Assembly (NCBI GenBank): GCA_902706235.1
Contig: CACSJR010000001.1
Location: 248,001-312,000, forward strand
Length of the DNA stretch: 64,000 nucleotides
Source: Citrobacter sp. 18056
GTDB lineage: Bacteria > Pseudomonadota > Gammaproteobacteria > Enterobacterales > Enterobacteriaceae
Reading direction: 5' to 3'
The first letter of the stretch is position 1. Every line of letters begins with the position of its first letter. This document shows positions 45,251 through 54,576 of this stretch, piece after piece. The position numbers and the translations under genes were made by a program. The notes beneath the pieces were generated by a model, which saw only the letters and a list, made by a program, of their open reading frames with translations, had not been told where the DNA came from and ran no database searches.

Positions 45251-45901
45251 ATGAGTATTAATATTAAACCTACTAACTCAACAATCTTATTGGCTTTTCT
45301 AAGTTGCCTGATACCTTTTACGCCAGAGATTGGTCTGTCTTTATTACATGGATATACCGTTCGAGTGATCGAGCACTCACAGGCCCTATTACTCTTACTG
45401 GGTGCCATGCTCACCTTCAGTTACATGAAACCTTTTCAACTCACCGAGGGGGCTCGGAAGTTCTGGTTGTGGACTGTGTTGTGGTGGGTTGTGCTATTGG
45501 GTAGAAGTACCAGTTGGGGGCGAGATTATTTCCCTGATTTACCAAAAGCAATATTTCGAAGCATTTCAGTGGTCCTCATTGCCGGTCTTGTCTTTTCATT
45601 CTTGCTTTCATCGCAATTACGTAAAGCGATCGCTGTTCGGCTTAAAACGTGGCGTATTCCCTTGTGGACCTGCTTGCTCGTCGTCACTCTGTTTTTACTG
45701 GCAGATACGGTAGAGCACCACCGTCTTTTATCACCGATTTTCCTACGTGACTCAAACTACCAGGATCTTATTGAAGAGTTGTTTGAAACACCACTCATCT
45801 TTGGTTTGCTGTTGATTGCATTGGATTTTATGAGGCAGGATATGCGGTTAGGGATCTCAAAAAATACCCTTCTGTTAGGACTAAACACAACAGTCAGCTA
45901 A
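45251..45901 (+). CDS. integral membrane protein, unknown, AT-rich
   Basis: 216 residues from the ATG at 45251, six predicted membrane helices (around 9-29, 40-57, 68-86, 98-119, 134-154, 183-201). Conserved-looking charged motifs lie between them: RSTSWGRDYFPD (near 85) and DLIEELFETP (near 175). I recognise no family; the RxxSWGR and EELxE pair recalls small membrane proteins of unknown function. Its base composition is clearly lower in GC than its ynf neighbours and flanks are AT-rich (44955-45250 holds no gene), suggesting acquisition between ynfD and ynfC. Confidence 0.65.
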   Translation: MSINIKPTNSTILLAFLSCLIPFTPEIGLSLLHGYTVRVIEHSQALLLLLGAMLTFSYMKPFQLTEGARKFWLWTVLWWVVLLGRSTSWGRDYFPDLPKAIFRSISVVLIAGLVFSFLLSSQLRKAIAVRLKTWRIPLWTCLLVVTLFLLADTVEHHRLLSPIFLRDSNYQDLIEELFETPLIFGLLLIALDFMRQDMRLGISKNTLLLGLNTTVS

Positions 45902-46093
45902 TCATGTCATCTTTTCCTTCAAAATGTTCGTTTCGCCAGTTGACGTAATGTATTTTCCCTAACTTGAATTTGTTGGACTGAAAGATTGTAAGTGCATGAA
46001 ATTCATTTGTTTTTCTTGTTGCGATGCTGCTGTAGTGTAAATCGCTGTATATTGCTAATATGATTGAGAAAATTCTACCGTGAAGGACAGTCT

Positions 46094-46804
46094 GTGAAGA
46101 AACTGCTGTTTATGGTGCCGCTTATCAGCGTGCTCACCGCCTGCGATGACGCCTCAACACCGGCTGCCTTTACGCCGGAAATGGCGAGTTTTTCCAATGA
46201 GTTTGATTTCGATCCATTGCGGGGGCCAGTTAAAGACTTCAGCCAGACACTGATGAACGAGAAGGGCGAAGTAACTAAACGCGTCAGCGCCAGACTCTCG
46301 CAGGAAGGCTGTTTTGATTTGATTGAACTGCACGATCTGGAGAATAACTCCGGGGCGACGCTGGTACTCGACGCGAACTATTATGTCGACGGCACCACCC
46401 AGCAAAAACGTATTTTGCTGCAAGGGAAATGCCAGTTAGCGGGAATGCCTGCTGCCGGAATGAGTTGGGACACCGACGATAACGGTTTTGTAGTAGCTGC
46501 ACACGGAAAAACATTAAGCGTGGATTATCACTACGATAGCGAAGGTTATCCGTTAGGGAAAACCTCAACCAGTGGCAATGAAACGCTGAAAATAGTGGCG
46601 ACGCCACCGAAAGATGCCCGTAAGAAACTTGATTACACGGCGGTCAGCATACTGAATGACAAAACCATCGGCAATGTGGTGCAAACCTGTGATTACGACC
46701 GACACGACAACCCGCTGAGCTGCGAGTTGCAGATTGTAGATGACAGCGCAACGCCGCCAGTGACCCGGCGCTACACCATCAAAAATACCATCGAGTACTA
46801 CTGA
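46094..46804 (+). CDS. ynfC: UPF0257 lipoprotein YnfC
   Basis: 236 residues from a GTG with AAGGA upstream. Lipobox LTAC at the end of the signal peptide makes it a lipoprotein. The body matches E. coli YnfC ([31 protein letters not shown]). Function unknown. It converges on speG with a 7-base overlap. Confidence 0.92.
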   Translation: MKKLLFMVPLISVLTACDDASTPAAFTPEMASFSNEFDFDPLRGPVKDFSQTLMNEKGEVTKRVSARLSQEGCFDLIELHDLENNSGATLVLDANYYVDGTTQQKRILLQGKCQLAGMPAAGMSWDTDDNGFVVAAHGKTLSVDYHYDSEGYPLGKTSTSGNETLKIVATPPKDARKKLDYTAVSILNDKTIGNVVQTCDYDRHDNPLSCELQIVDDSATPPVTRRYTIKNTIEYY

Positions 46805-47352
46805 GCCGTCGGCTTAAGCAGTGTGTGCGTTTTGTGTTTTGGCAGATACTGATGCTGGAACAGACACATACGAATGGTATTGCGGTATTCGCCGTTAATG
46901 AAGAACTCATGGATGAGTTCGCCTTCCACCTGGAATCCGAGTTTGCGATAAATGTGGATTGCCTTTTCGTTTTCGGTATCGACAATCAAATACAGCTTGT
47001 ACAGGTTCAGCACCATAAAGCCGTAGTCCATCGCCAGCATCGCTGCTTTTGACGCCAGCCCTTTGCCCTGATAGTCCGGGGAAATAATAATCTGAAATTC
47101 TGCGCGGCGGTGAACGTGGTTGATTTCCACTAATTCAACGAGGCCAGCCTTCTCTCCGTCGCATTCGATAACAAAGCGACGCTCGCTCTGATCGTGAATA
47201 TGTTTGTCGTACAGGTCAGAAAGCTCAACGAAGGCTTCGTATGGCTCTTCGAACCAGTAACGCATAACGCTGGCGTTATTATCCAGCTGGTGAACAAAGC
47301 GCAGATCCTCGCGTTCCAGAGGGCGCAGCTTAACGGCATAAGCATCGGCCAT
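46798..47352 (-). CDS. speG: spermidine N1-acetyltransferase
   Basis: 184 residues, GNAT fold, nearly the E. coli sequence ([19 protein letters not shown]; acetyl-CoA loop [20 protein letters not shown]). Inactivates spermidine by acetylation, relieving polyamine toxicity in the cold; acts with MdtJI exported spermidine in the same network. Confidence 0.96.
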   Translation of the reverse strand: MADAYAVKLRPLEREDLRFVHQLDNNASVMRYWFEEPYEAFVELSDLYDKHIHDQSERRFVIECDGEKAGLVELVEINHVHRRAEFQIIISPDYQGKGLASKAAMLAMDYGFMVLNLYKLYLIVDTENEKAIHIYRKLGFQVEGELIHEFFINGEYRNTIRMCLFQHQYLPKHKTHTLLKPTAQ

Positions 47353-47419
47353 GTGATTTCCTTGATTTGGGTAAGCGTGTCAAACGGGGAAGAAGGGCGC
47401 CTGCAGGCGCCCAACGGTG

Positions 47420-47761
47420 CTACGGAGTAAGCGGTCGACCGGTCGTTCTGTCGAGGCAACGCAGGGTGTTTGGTTCCCAGTACGCATTCAGATTGGCGCT
47501 TTTATCGCATTTATCACGCGTATCAAAAGCGACATCTGTTTTATCCCACTCTTTTTCAACGCGGGTGTTCACTTTCTGTCGAAGCGACCGGGTATCGTTC
47601 CATTGTTCCTTGTCCATCGCCGCATCTTGTTTGCTCTGCGCGCTGTCACCGGATTCAATGATGAGTTTGCTGGTTTGCGCAGATGCACTCGCGGTATAAA
47701 CGATGGCACCCAGCGTCAGCATCGCCGTCAGGCACAGGCGTTTGCTAAAAGTCACTTTCAT
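47420..47761 (-). CDS. ynfB: UPF0482 periplasmic protein YnfB
   Basis: 113 residues with a signal peptide (MKVTFSKRL...ASASA). Conserved [26 protein letters not shown], and the Cys pair in [13 protein letters not shown] and LRCLDR. Function unknown. Downstream of speG region on the same strand as in E. coli. Confidence 0.92.
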   Translation of the reverse strand: MKVTFSKRLCLTAMLTLGAIVYTASASAQTSKLIIESGDSAQSKQDAAMDKEQWNDTRSLRQKVNTRVEKEWDKTDVAFDTRDKCDKSANLNAYWEPNTLRCLDRTTGRPLTP

Positions 47762-47865
47762 TGCTGTTTCCTTAAGGGTGTTAAAAACGGTAATCCCACA
47801 CGCAAAGTTTACACCAACTCCCGCGCAGGGAATACCCGGCCTGGTTGTCGCTCAGGAAACGTTTC

Positions 47866-48081
47866 TCAGCAGGCGTCGCTAAGCGTGGTTTTATAAATGC
47901 GCACCGCCTCGTTCACATCCTGGGTTTTGACGGAATTGATTTTCAGTCCGTTGACATAGATGTCGTAGCCGTCCTGACTCAGGCGGAAAATAATGGTATC
48001 GCCGCGAAAGCGAATAACTTTGTCTTTCACGCCAATGCCCTGACGGCGCAACACCATCTTCGCCATTCTGTCGATACTCAT
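47866..48081 (-). CDS. small conserved-looking protein between ynfB and ynfA
   Basis: 71 residues from the ATG at 48081, nine bases after GAGGT. Basic N-terminus (MSIDRMAKMVLRRQG) followed by alternating strand-like segments (KVIRFRGDTIIFRLSQDGYDIYVNG) and a helix (DVNEAVRIYKTTL). No signal peptide or membrane helix. I do not recognise a family; coding is supported by the ribosome binding site and amino-acid pattern. Confidence 0.6.
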   Translation of the reverse strand: MSIDRMAKMVLRRQGIGVKDKVIRFRGDTIIFRLSQDGYDIYVNGLKINSVKTQDVNEAVRIYKTTLSDAC

Positions 48082-48192
48082 TGTACTGCACCTCAATGGC
48101 CATAGGGCTTATTCGGAGAAAAGAGATTCTCCCTTTACTAAGGTTAATTTATCCTTAAGAACTTTGCTGACAACCATCAGAAATAATCGTTC

Positions 48193-48519
48193 ATGTTAAA
48201 AACAAGTTTGCTGTTTTTTGCCACTGCGCTGTGTGAAATCATCGGCTGCTACTTACCCTGGCTGTGGCTGAAACGCGGGGCGACGATGTGGCTCTTGGTA
48301 CCCGCAGGAATATCGCTGGCGCTGTTTGTCTGGCTTTTAACGCTGCATCCGGCGGCGAGCGGGCGAGTATACGCCGCCTATGGCGGGGTGTATGTCTGTA
48401 CCGCGCTGCTGTGGTTACGCTACGTCGATGGCGTACGCCTGAGCGTATACGACTGGGTTGGAGCCGCCGTGGCGCTGGGCGGCATGTTAATCATTGTCGC
48501 GGGCTGGAGCCGTGCTTAA
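48193..48519 (+). CDS. ynfA: UPF0060 membrane protein YnfA
   Basis: 108 residues, four membrane helices, SMR-like fold; conserved [12 protein letters not shown] (near 13), [12 protein letters not shown] (near 57) and [12 protein letters not shown]. Proposed exporter; substrate debated. Confidence 0.93.
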   Translation: MLKTSLLFFATALCEIIGCYLPWLWLKRGATMWLLVPAGISLALFVWLLTLHPAASGRVYAAYGGVYVCTALLWLRYVDGVRLSVYDWVGAAVALGGMLIIVAGWSRA

Positions 48520-48615
48520 TCCTGGTTGCAATGCCGATCGTCAGGTGATCCTCGTCTGGGTATTTTCCTGAATGTTTCTAAAATGTGATCGTTGTGAATT
48601 TTCTTGCTGACACTT

Positions 48616-48630
48616 CTTGTATGGTAGCTG
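48616..48630 (+). promoter_or_regulatory. shared 15-base motif, copy upstream of the MFS gene
   Basis: CTTGTATGGTAGCTG lies 70-84 bases before the ATG at 48700 and differs by one base from the copy upstream of rspA (50082-50096). Candidate operator for a common regulator, such as a GntR-family protein of the RspR type. Confidence 0.5.
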
Positions 48631-48699
48631 CCGGATTTAACCTCTAACGGCCCGCGCCGGGTATCACGGCGCGGGCGGAAGACAGACCGGGAGTGTTTT

Positions 48700-49983
48700 A
48701 TGGCAACTGAAATAGTGGAACAGGCGGCCCTGGCAAAGCCCGCAAGAATAAAAACGATTCAGACGGTAACGCTGGCGCTGCTGTTTATCGCCGGGATCGT
48801 CAACTTCCTCGATCGTTCCTCACTAAGTGTCGCGGGCGAAGCGATCCGCGGCGAACTGGGCCTGTCGGCCACCGAGTTTGGTGTTCTGCTCTCGGCGTTT
48901 TCCCTTTCTTATGGTTTATCGCAACTGCCTGCGGGCATTTTACTCGACCGGTTCGGGCCGCGACTGGTGCTGGGCGCGGGGCTGATTTTCTGGTCGGCGA
49001 TGCAGGCGTTGACCGGAGTAGTGAACTCGTTCAGCCACTTTATCTTTCTGCGGATAGGCCTAGGGATTGGCGAAGCGCCGTTTATGCCTGCGGGCGTGAA
49101 ATCGATAAGCGACTGGTACGTGCAGAAAGAACGCGGCACGGCGCTGGGGATTTTTAACTCATCCACGGTGATTGGTCAGGCCCTCGCACCGCCTGCACTG
49201 GTGGTAATGCAGCTCGCGTGGGGCTGGCGCACCATGTTTGTGGTGATTGGCCTGGCAGGGGTTCTGGTCGGAATTTGCTGGTACGCGTGGTATCGCAATC
49301 GCGCGCAGTTCGCCCTGAACAATACCGAACGCGAATATCTCTCTGCGCCGGTCACACCGCGGCCAAAACTGGCGTTCAGCGAATGGTTGGCGCTGTTTAA
49401 GCGCCGCACCACGTGGGGCATGATCTTAGGTTTCTCCGGCGTGAACTATACCGGCTGGCTGTACATCGCCTGGTTGCCGGGTTATTTGCAGGCGCAGCAG
49501 GGCTTTAGTCTCGCGAAAACTGGCTGGGTGGCAGCGATCCCGTTTCTGGCCGCAGCGGTCGGGATGTGGACTAACGGCTTTGTGGTCGATGCGCTGGCGC
49601 GTCGTGGATACGATCTGGCGAAAACGCGTAAAACAGCCATTGTGCTAGGTCTTACTCTGTCGGCGCTCGGTACGCTGCTGGTGGTGCAATCCTCAACGCC
49701 GACTCAGGCGGTGGCGTTTATTTCGATGGCGCTGTTCTGCGTACACTTTGCCGGAACCTCTGCGTGGGGGCTGGTGCAGGTAATGGTGTCGGAAACCAAA
49801 GTCGCCTCCGTGGCCGCCATTCAAAACTTCGGCAGTTTCGTTTTTGCCTCGTTTGCCCCGATTGTCACCGGCTGGGTGGTCGACACCACGCACTCCTTTA
49901 ACCTTGCGCTAGTGATTGCCGCCTGCGTTACCTTTACCGGGGCGCTGTGCTACTTCTTCATCGTAAAAGACCGCATCGAATAA
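48700..49983 (+). CDS. MFS transporter, anion:cation symporter (hexuronate/phthalate-like)
   Basis: 427 residues, 12 membrane helices, with NFLDRSSLSVAGEAIRGELG and the R-x-GLGIGEAPFMPAG motif (near 120) of the ACS family that includes ExuT and DgoT. Its place just before rspAB and the shared upstream motif point to uptake of the sugar acid handled by RspA and RspB. E. coli K-12 has no such gene here as I recall. Confidence 0.88.
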   Translation: MATEIVEQAALAKPARIKTIQTVTLALLFIAGIVNFLDRSSLSVAGEAIRGELGLSATEFGVLLSAFSLSYGLSQLPAGILLDRFGPRLVLGAGLIFWSAMQALTGVVNSFSHFIFLRIGLGIGEAPFMPAGVKSISDWYVQKERGTALGIFNSSTVIGQALAPPALVVMQLAWGWRTMFVVIGLAGVLVGICWYAWYRNRAQFALNNTEREYLSAPVTPRPKLAFSEWLALFKRRTTWGMILGFSGVNYTGWLYIAWLPGYLQAQQGFSLAKTGWVAAIPFLAAAVGMWTNGFVVDALARRGYDLAKTRKTAIVLGLTLSALGTLLVVQSSTPTQAVAFISMALFCVHFAGTSAWGLVQVMVSETKVASVAAIQNFGSFVFASFAPIVTGWVVDTTHSFNLALVIAACVTFTGALCYFFIVKDRIE

Positions 49984-49995
49984 TCCCTTAATCTT

Positions 49996-50030
49996 GCCCG
50001 GCTGTGTAAAAACGCATCCGGGCTTTCTTG
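49996..50030 (+). terminator. terminator after the MFS gene
   Basis: GCCCGG (49996-50001) pairs with CCGGGC (50018-50023), with further pairing inside, then TTTCTTG. It separates the MFS gene from rspA. Confidence 0.6.
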
Positions 50031-50081
50031 ATTTATCCACGCCTTTTTTTGTGATCTGCTGAACTCTTTTTGATCAATATA

Positions 50082-50096
50082 CTTGTATGGTAGTTG
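50082..50096 (+). promoter_or_regulatory. shared 15-base motif, copy upstream of rspA
   Basis: CTTGTATGGTAGTTG lies 49-63 bases before the rspA ATG; 14 of 15 bases match the copy at 48616-48630. Likely same operator. Confidence 0.5.
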
Positions 50097-50144
50097 TTGT
50101 GAGCGCTAAATGACGCCATCAACGAGGAGCCGTAAGGATCAAAA

Positions 50145-51359
50145 ATGAAGATTGTTGCCGCAGACGTATTTGTTACCTGCCCAGGGCGTAATTTTGTCAC
50201 GTTAAAAATCACCACCGAAGAGGGCCTGACCGGGCTGGGCGATGCCACGCTGAATGGGCGCGAGCTGTCCGTGGTCTCGTACCTGAAAGATCATCTCTGC
50301 CCGCAGCTGATTGGCCGTGATGCCCACCGAATCGAAGACATCTGGCAGTTCTTTTATAAAGGCGCGTACTGGCGACGCGGCCCGGTCACAATGTCAGCCA
50401 TTTCTGCGGTCGACATGGCGCTATGGGATATCAAAGCCAAGGCCGCCGATATGCCGCTGTATCAGCTGCTCGGCGGCGCGTCCCGCGAAGGGGTGATGGT
50501 TTACTGCCACACCACCGGACACACCATTGATGATGTCCTCGACGACTATGCGCGTCACAAAGAGATGGGCTTCAAAGCCATTCGCGTTCAGTGCGGCGTG
50601 CCGGGAATGAAAACCACCTACGGCATGGCGAAAGGCACAGGCCAGGCTTACGAGCCTGCCACCAAAGGCCAGTGGCCGGATGAACAGCTGTGGTCCACCG
50701 AAAAATACCTCGATTTCACCCCAAAACTGTTCGATGCGGTACGCGAGAAATTCGGCTTCAACGAACATTTGTTGCACGACATGCACCACCGTCTGACGCC
50801 GATTGAAGCCGCGCGCTTTGGCAAAAGCATTGAACAGTACCGCATGTTCTGGATGGAAGACCCGACGCCTGCAGAAAACCAGGCGTGCTTCCGTCTGATT
50901 CGCCAGCACACCGTCACGCCGATTGCGGTAGGTGAAGTGTTTAACAGTATCTGGGACTGCAAACAGCTGATTGAAGAACAACTCATCGACTACATCCGCA
51001 CCACCATTACCCACGCGGGTGGCATCACCGGTATGCGACGCATCGCTGATTTTGCCTCGCTGTATCAGGTGCGCACCGGTTCGCACGGTCCGTCCGATTT
51101 GTCGCCGATTTGCATGGCGGCGGCGCTGCATTTCGATCTGTGGGTGCCGAATTTTGGCGTTCAGGAATACATGGGATATTCCGAGCAAATGCTCGAGGTG
51201 TTCCCGCATAACTGGACTTTCGACAACGGCTATATGCATCCGGGTGAGAAACCGGGCCTCGGCATCGAGTTTGATGAAAAACTCGCGGCGAAATATCCCT
51301 ACGATCCGGCCTGTCTACCGGTCGCGCGCCTGGAAGACGGCACTCTGTGGAACTGGTAA
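50145..51359 (+). CDS. rspA: RspA, mandelate racemase/enolase-family sugar-acid dehydratase
   Basis: 404 residues of the ManD group of the enolase superfamily: [15 protein letters not shown] (near 29), metal-ligand region HDMHHRL (near 212), MEDPTP (near 240) and GEVFNS (near 265). Dehydrates D-mannonate or D-gluconate slowly in relatives; historically called starvation-sensing protein. Followed by rspB after 11 bases. Confidence 0.92.
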   Translation: MKIVAADVFVTCPGRNFVTLKITTEEGLTGLGDATLNGRELSVVSYLKDHLCPQLIGRDAHRIEDIWQFFYKGAYWRRGPVTMSAISAVDMALWDIKAKAADMPLYQLLGGASREGVMVYCHTTGHTIDDVLDDYARHKEMGFKAIRVQCGVPGMKTTYGMAKGTGQAYEPATKGQWPDEQLWSTEKYLDFTPKLFDAVREKFGFNEHLLHDMHHRLTPIEAARFGKSIEQYRMFWMEDPTPAENQACFRLIRQHTVTPIAVGEVFNSIWDCKQLIEEQLIDYIRTTITHAGGITGMRRIADFASLYQVRTGSHGPSDLSPICMAAALHFDLWVPNFGVQEYMGYSEQMLEVFPHNWTFDNGYMHPGEKPGLGIEFDEKLAAKYPYDPACLPVARLEDGTLWNW

Positions 51360-51370
51360 GGAGCGGAAGC

Positions 51371-52390
51371 ATGAAAAGTATCGTTATTCGTCAACCGAAC
51401 GCGTTAGTGATTGAAGAACGCGACATACCGCAGCCCGCCACGGGCGAAGTGCGGGTGAAGGTCAAACTGGCCGGGATTTGCGGCTCGGACAGCCATATTT
51501 ATCGCGGCCACAATCCTTTTGCTAAATATCCACGGGTTATTGGCCATGAATTTTTCGGCGTGATTGACGCCGTGGGAGAGGGGGTTAATCCGGCCCGCCT
51601 CGGCGAGCGCGTCAGTGTCGACCCGGTGATCAGCTGCGGACAGTGCTACCCGTGCTCGGTTGGCAAACCTAATGTCTGCACCTCTCTGGTGGTGCTCGGC
51701 GTCCACCGTGACGGCGGCTTCAGTGAATATGCGGCTGTGCCTGCTCATAACGCCTGGCGTATACCCGACAGCATCGAAGACAAACACGCGGTGATGGTTG
51801 AGCCATTCACCATCGCGGCGAACGTGACTGGCCAGGCGAAACCGACAGAGCAGGATGTGGCCCTGATTTACGGCGCAGGTCCAATGGGACTGGTGACGGT
51901 GCAGGCGCTGAAAGGCGTATATCGTGTCAAACAGGTGATCGTTGTCGATCATATTCCTGAGCGTCTGGTGATGGCCGAACGTAGCGGCGCGGACCTGACC
52001 ATCAATAATAGCGCGCAGTCATTGCAGGCGGTGTTGGACGAAAAAGGCATCAAGCCGACGCTGATTGTCGACGCGGCCTGTCATCCGTCCATTTTGCAGG
52101 AAGCGGTCAATCTGGCATCTCCGGCAGCGCGCATTGTGCTGATGGGCTTCTCAAACGAGCCGTCGTCCGTCGCACAGCAGGGCATCACCGGCAAAGAGCT
52201 GACGCTGTACTCCTCGCGTCTGAACGCCAACAAATTCCCGGTGGTTATCGACTGGATGGAAAAAGGGCTGATAGATCCGGACAAGCTGATTACCCACGTC
52301 ATGGATTATCGGCATGTCAGCGATGCCATTGAACGGTTCGAGAAAGACAGGCAGCACTGCTGCAAGGTCCTGTTGACCTTCACAGAATAA
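51371..52390 (+). CDS. rspB: RspB, zinc-dependent alcohol/sugar-acid dehydrogenase
   Basis: 339 residues of the MDR family. Catalytic zinc ligand CGSDSH and GHEFFGVI, structural zinc Cys set CGQCYPCSVGKPNVC (near 90-104), NAD fold GAGPMGLVTVQALKG. ATG at 51371 with AAGGAGCGG upstream. Partner of RspA. The host reading continues into ydfJ, which is interrupted by the prophage. Confidence 0.92.
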   Translation: MKSIVIRQPNALVIEERDIPQPATGEVRVKVKLAGICGSDSHIYRGHNPFAKYPRVIGHEFFGVIDAVGEGVNPARLGERVSVDPVISCGQCYPCSVGKPNVCTSLVVLGVHRDGGFSEYAAVPAHNAWRIPDSIEDKHAVMVEPFTIAANVTGQAKPTEQDVALIYGAGPMGLVTVQALKGVYRVKQVIVVDHIPERLVMAERSGADLTINNSAQSLQAVLDEKGIKPTLIVDAACHPSILQEAVNLASPAARIVLMGFSNEPSSVAQQGITGKELTLYSSRLNANKFPVVIDWMEKGLIDPDKLITHVMDYRHVSDAIERFEKDRQHCCKVLLTFTE

Positions 52391-52434
52391 TCACGATAGC
52401 GAGTATGTGGTCCGCACCTTCAGAGATAACGACT

Positions 52435-52545
52435 ATGACGCAACATCAACCTGTACGAAGCACCAAAGACCTGATCCGCGCAGCGGTATCGGGTTGGCTA
52501 GGTACCGCGCTGGAATTCATGGATTTCAAGTGTTATACAGATTAA
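52435..52545 (+). pseudogene. ydfJ: ydfJ 5' fragment cut by prophage integration
   Basis: 36 codons of an MHS-family MFS transporter start (VSGWLGTALEFMDF), then phage-derived bases encode KCYTD and a stop. In E. coli YdfJ continues from MDF into QLYSL; here the match ends exactly at ATGGATTTC. The rest of ydfJ should lie beyond the far end of the prophage. Confidence 0.85.
52515..52545. other. attL junction region
   Basis: Host coding sequence of ydfJ is recognisable up to about 52529; bases after that do not fit the gene and lead straight to the integrase stop at 52566. The crossover core must lie around ATGGATTTC (52519-52527). The matching attR is outside the window, so the exact core cannot be read. 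Confidence 0.65.
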
Positions 52546-52565
52546 CTTACTGAATATTAAAAGAA

Positions 52566-53849
52566 TTAAACAGCCATTGAAATTGCGTGGGGCACCGTTG
52601 GGGCAAACTCACTCAATTTTGAGTTTAGAAGAGCCACCTGGGCATCATTATTTTCTGACATCCATTTACCGTAAACCTGGAATACCATCTGCGCATCAGC
52701 ATGCCCCATTTGTGACGCAATGAATGCTGGGTTGGCACCGGCCGTCAATGACCAGCAAGCGTAAGTGTGCCTGGACTGATATGACTTCCTGTGTCTTATG
52801 CCTGCGCGTTTTACTGCTGTGTCCCATGTTTGTCTGACAGAATCGACAGTGAAGTGATCGCCGCATACTCCGGTTCGGGAGGTAACAGAAGGAAGAAACA
52901 CAAAGGTACATTTGTGCTTTTCCTTTTTACCATATTCCCGCAGGTGAACATCCAGCACGTGCTCCTTTCCAAGTCGTGATATCTCCAGTTGACTTTTGAG
53001 CGCCTCTATTGCCGGTTTAATGAGGTGTATAACCCTGTTGGTTCCAGCCTGGGTCTTTGGAACCGTAAATTTATCCTTTGCCAAGTTTCTCCTGATCATC
53101 ATCGTCCCACTTTTCAGGTCGATATCCTCCCAGCCTAAAGAGCATAACTCCCCAGGTCTAAGTCCTGTATAGACAGAAAGCGCCCACAGATTTTTAGCCT
53201 GCTGGCTACGGCATGCATCGATGAGCCTGACGAACTCCTCCCTTGAAAGCGGGTCAGGAACAACTCGCGACTCCCTGAGCGGTGATATGCCTTTGAACGG
53301 ATTATCATCGATATAGCCATTCTCCATGCCAAACTGAAATACTGCGTACAGGTTGGTCATGTAGTTGTTCACTGTCACCGCCGAACGTCCTGGCGCGGTC
53401 ACAATATACTGAGTTTTTGGCAGTTGATAACCGGTCAGCAATTCTTTCCTTACCTCCAGAATCCTTTCCTTGCTTATGGATGATGCGATCGTCTTATCCC
53501 CTAGGATGAGAAGGACGTTTTTCACAATCGTCCGGTATGTCTTTATTGATGTTGAAGCGACATCTGTCTCTTTCAGCGACAGATATTTCTCCGCAAGTTC
53601 TCCTATAGTTAGCGCCTTGCTCACCTCCCCAAATCGCTGAAGATTAGAGGAGTTGGGGAACTGTGATGCATAGTTGAAAGTTCCGGTCTTTACTGCGTAA
53701 ACAATGCTTGTTCGCAACTCTCCGGCTATCTTCCTGTTCTTTGCGGTGTCAGGTACACCAAGACTTTCCCTTACCCTGACACCGTTATAGATGAACCACA
53801 GGCGCAGTGAGCCCCCGTGATTCTCGACCCCGGTTGGATATTTAGACAT
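52566..53849 (-). CDS. int: phage tyrosine integrase (IntQ position)
   Basis: 427 residues: N-terminal arm-binding part (YPTGVENHGGSLRLWF), core-binding domain ~75-170, catalytic domain with Arg in GLRPGEL, the SRHTYA His-x2-Arg box variant (SYQSRHTYACW), His in GHADAQ and the nucleophile Tyr in QVYGKW. All catalytic residues are present. GAGGAAAAGG precedes the ATG. The stop lies about 35 bases from attL. Confidence 0.93.
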   Translation of the reverse strand: MSKYPTGVENHGGSLRLWFIYNGVRVRESLGVPDTAKNRKIAGELRTSIVYAVKTGTFNYASQFPNSSNLQRFGEVSKALTIGELAEKYLSLKETDVASTSIKTYRTIVKNVLLILGDKTIASSISKERILEVRKELLTGYQLPKTQYIVTAPGRSAVTVNNYMTNLYAVFQFGMENGYIDDNPFKGISPLRESRVVPDPLSREEFVRLIDACRSQQAKNLWALSVYTGLRPGELCSLGWEDIDLKSGTMMIRRNLAKDKFTVPKTQAGTNRVIHLIKPAIEALKSQLEISRLGKEHVLDVHLREYGKKEKHKCTFVFLPSVTSRTGVCGDHFTVDSVRQTWDTAVKRAGIRHRKSYQSRHTYACWSLTAGANPAFIASQMGHADAQMVFQVYGKWMSENNDAQVALLNSKLSEFAPTVPHAISMAV

Positions 53850-53880
53850 GCCTTTTCCTCGTTGTTAAAGGTAGGGCTAT

Positions 53881-54129
53881 TTAAGCAGATTTCTGACGTG
53901 GGATCGCCGGGCGTTGTCTCTCAACCCAGTTATCAACTTCGTGGCGGTTGTAGAGGATGGGGGAATTGTCGAATGGCTGGCAGTTTCCGGTGTAGTGACG
54001 ATACTCCCGGCCTTCCATCCATGACGTAGTTCGGGCTGACTTTATGGCATTCTTTGTCAGGCCAGTGATCGTCATCAGCACTTCTTCGGAAACCCATTTG
54101 TTGGGTACCAACTGAATAATGTCGCTCAT
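53881..54129 (-). CDS. xis: excisionase (DUF1233-type)
   Basis: 82 residues with a winged-helix start (VPNKWVSEEVLMTITGLTKNAIKSAR) and the REYRHYTGNCQP stretch, as in small lambdoid excisionases. Directs Int toward excision. GGAGGAAA before the ATG; adjacent to int, 31 bases away. Confidence 0.85.
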   Translation of the reverse strand: MSDIIQLVPNKWVSEEVLMTITGLTKNAIKSARTTSWMEGREYRHYTGNCQPFDNSPILYNRHEVDNWVERQRPAIPRQKSA

Positions 54130-54141
54130 GGTTTCCTCCAG

Positions 54142-54167
54142 GCAAAAAGAAGCCGCCCGCAGGCGGC
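54142..54167 (-). terminator. terminator before xis
   Basis: Minus strand: GCCGCC-TGCG-GGCGGC followed by TTCTTTTTG. Lies just upstream of xis, so reading from the early-left operon would need antitermination to reach xis and int. Confidence 0.75.
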
Positions 54168-54201
54168 AATAACATCAGTGGATAACGAGCTTCCGCACCC
54201 A

Positions 54202-54224
54202 ATAGCCAGCTCATAACTGGCTAT
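54202..54224. other. 8-base-pair palindrome upstream of the xis region
   Basis: ATAGCCAG-CTCATAA-CTGGCTAT; perfect inverted repeat between the DUF7694 gene and the terminator. Possible operator or processing signal; no T-run. Confidence 0.4.
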
Positions 54225-54232
54225 CAATTGCG

Positions 54233-54574
54233 TCATTTACGCCATGCAAAGGTGATGGGTTCAGGGGGGATCCAGAGGTGGCGCATATTCGCCACGTTCA
54301 CCACATCGGTGTCACGCGGGAAAACCTCCACAGCATCCCGATCCCCATAGCCAACGGCCGACTTTATCTCCTGCAACGCATCCCAGCCGATGCCATCCTT
54401 CCACCGGCCGGAACTGGCTATACTGGTGGCGTTCACCGTCAGGCGGATGAGGCCGTTGTCTTCCTGAAACTCCTGAACGAGAAAGTAGGCGTTAGCCCAA
54501 ACGTTGCTTCGCTTCGGGTCGTGGCAACGAGCAGGCCAGTTTTCTTTCGGTACCGGTTTAAGCGTTCCAATCAT
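54233..54574 (-). CDS. phage DUF7694-like protein
   Basis: 113 residues from the ATG at 54574 (AGGGGTGG upstream). Contains the conserved-looking KPVPKENWP, KRSNVWANAYFLVQEF and TSIASSGRWKDGIGWDALQEIK stretches seen in many enterobacterial prophage proteins; function unknown. It begins two bases after the upstream stop. Confidence 0.7.
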   Translation of the reverse strand: MIGTLKPVPKENWPARCHDPKRSNVWANAYFLVQEFQEDNGLIRLTVNATSIASSGRWKDGIGWDALQEIKSAVGYGDRDAVEVFPRDTDVVNVANMRHLWIPPEPITFAWRK

Positions 54575-54576
54575 TT

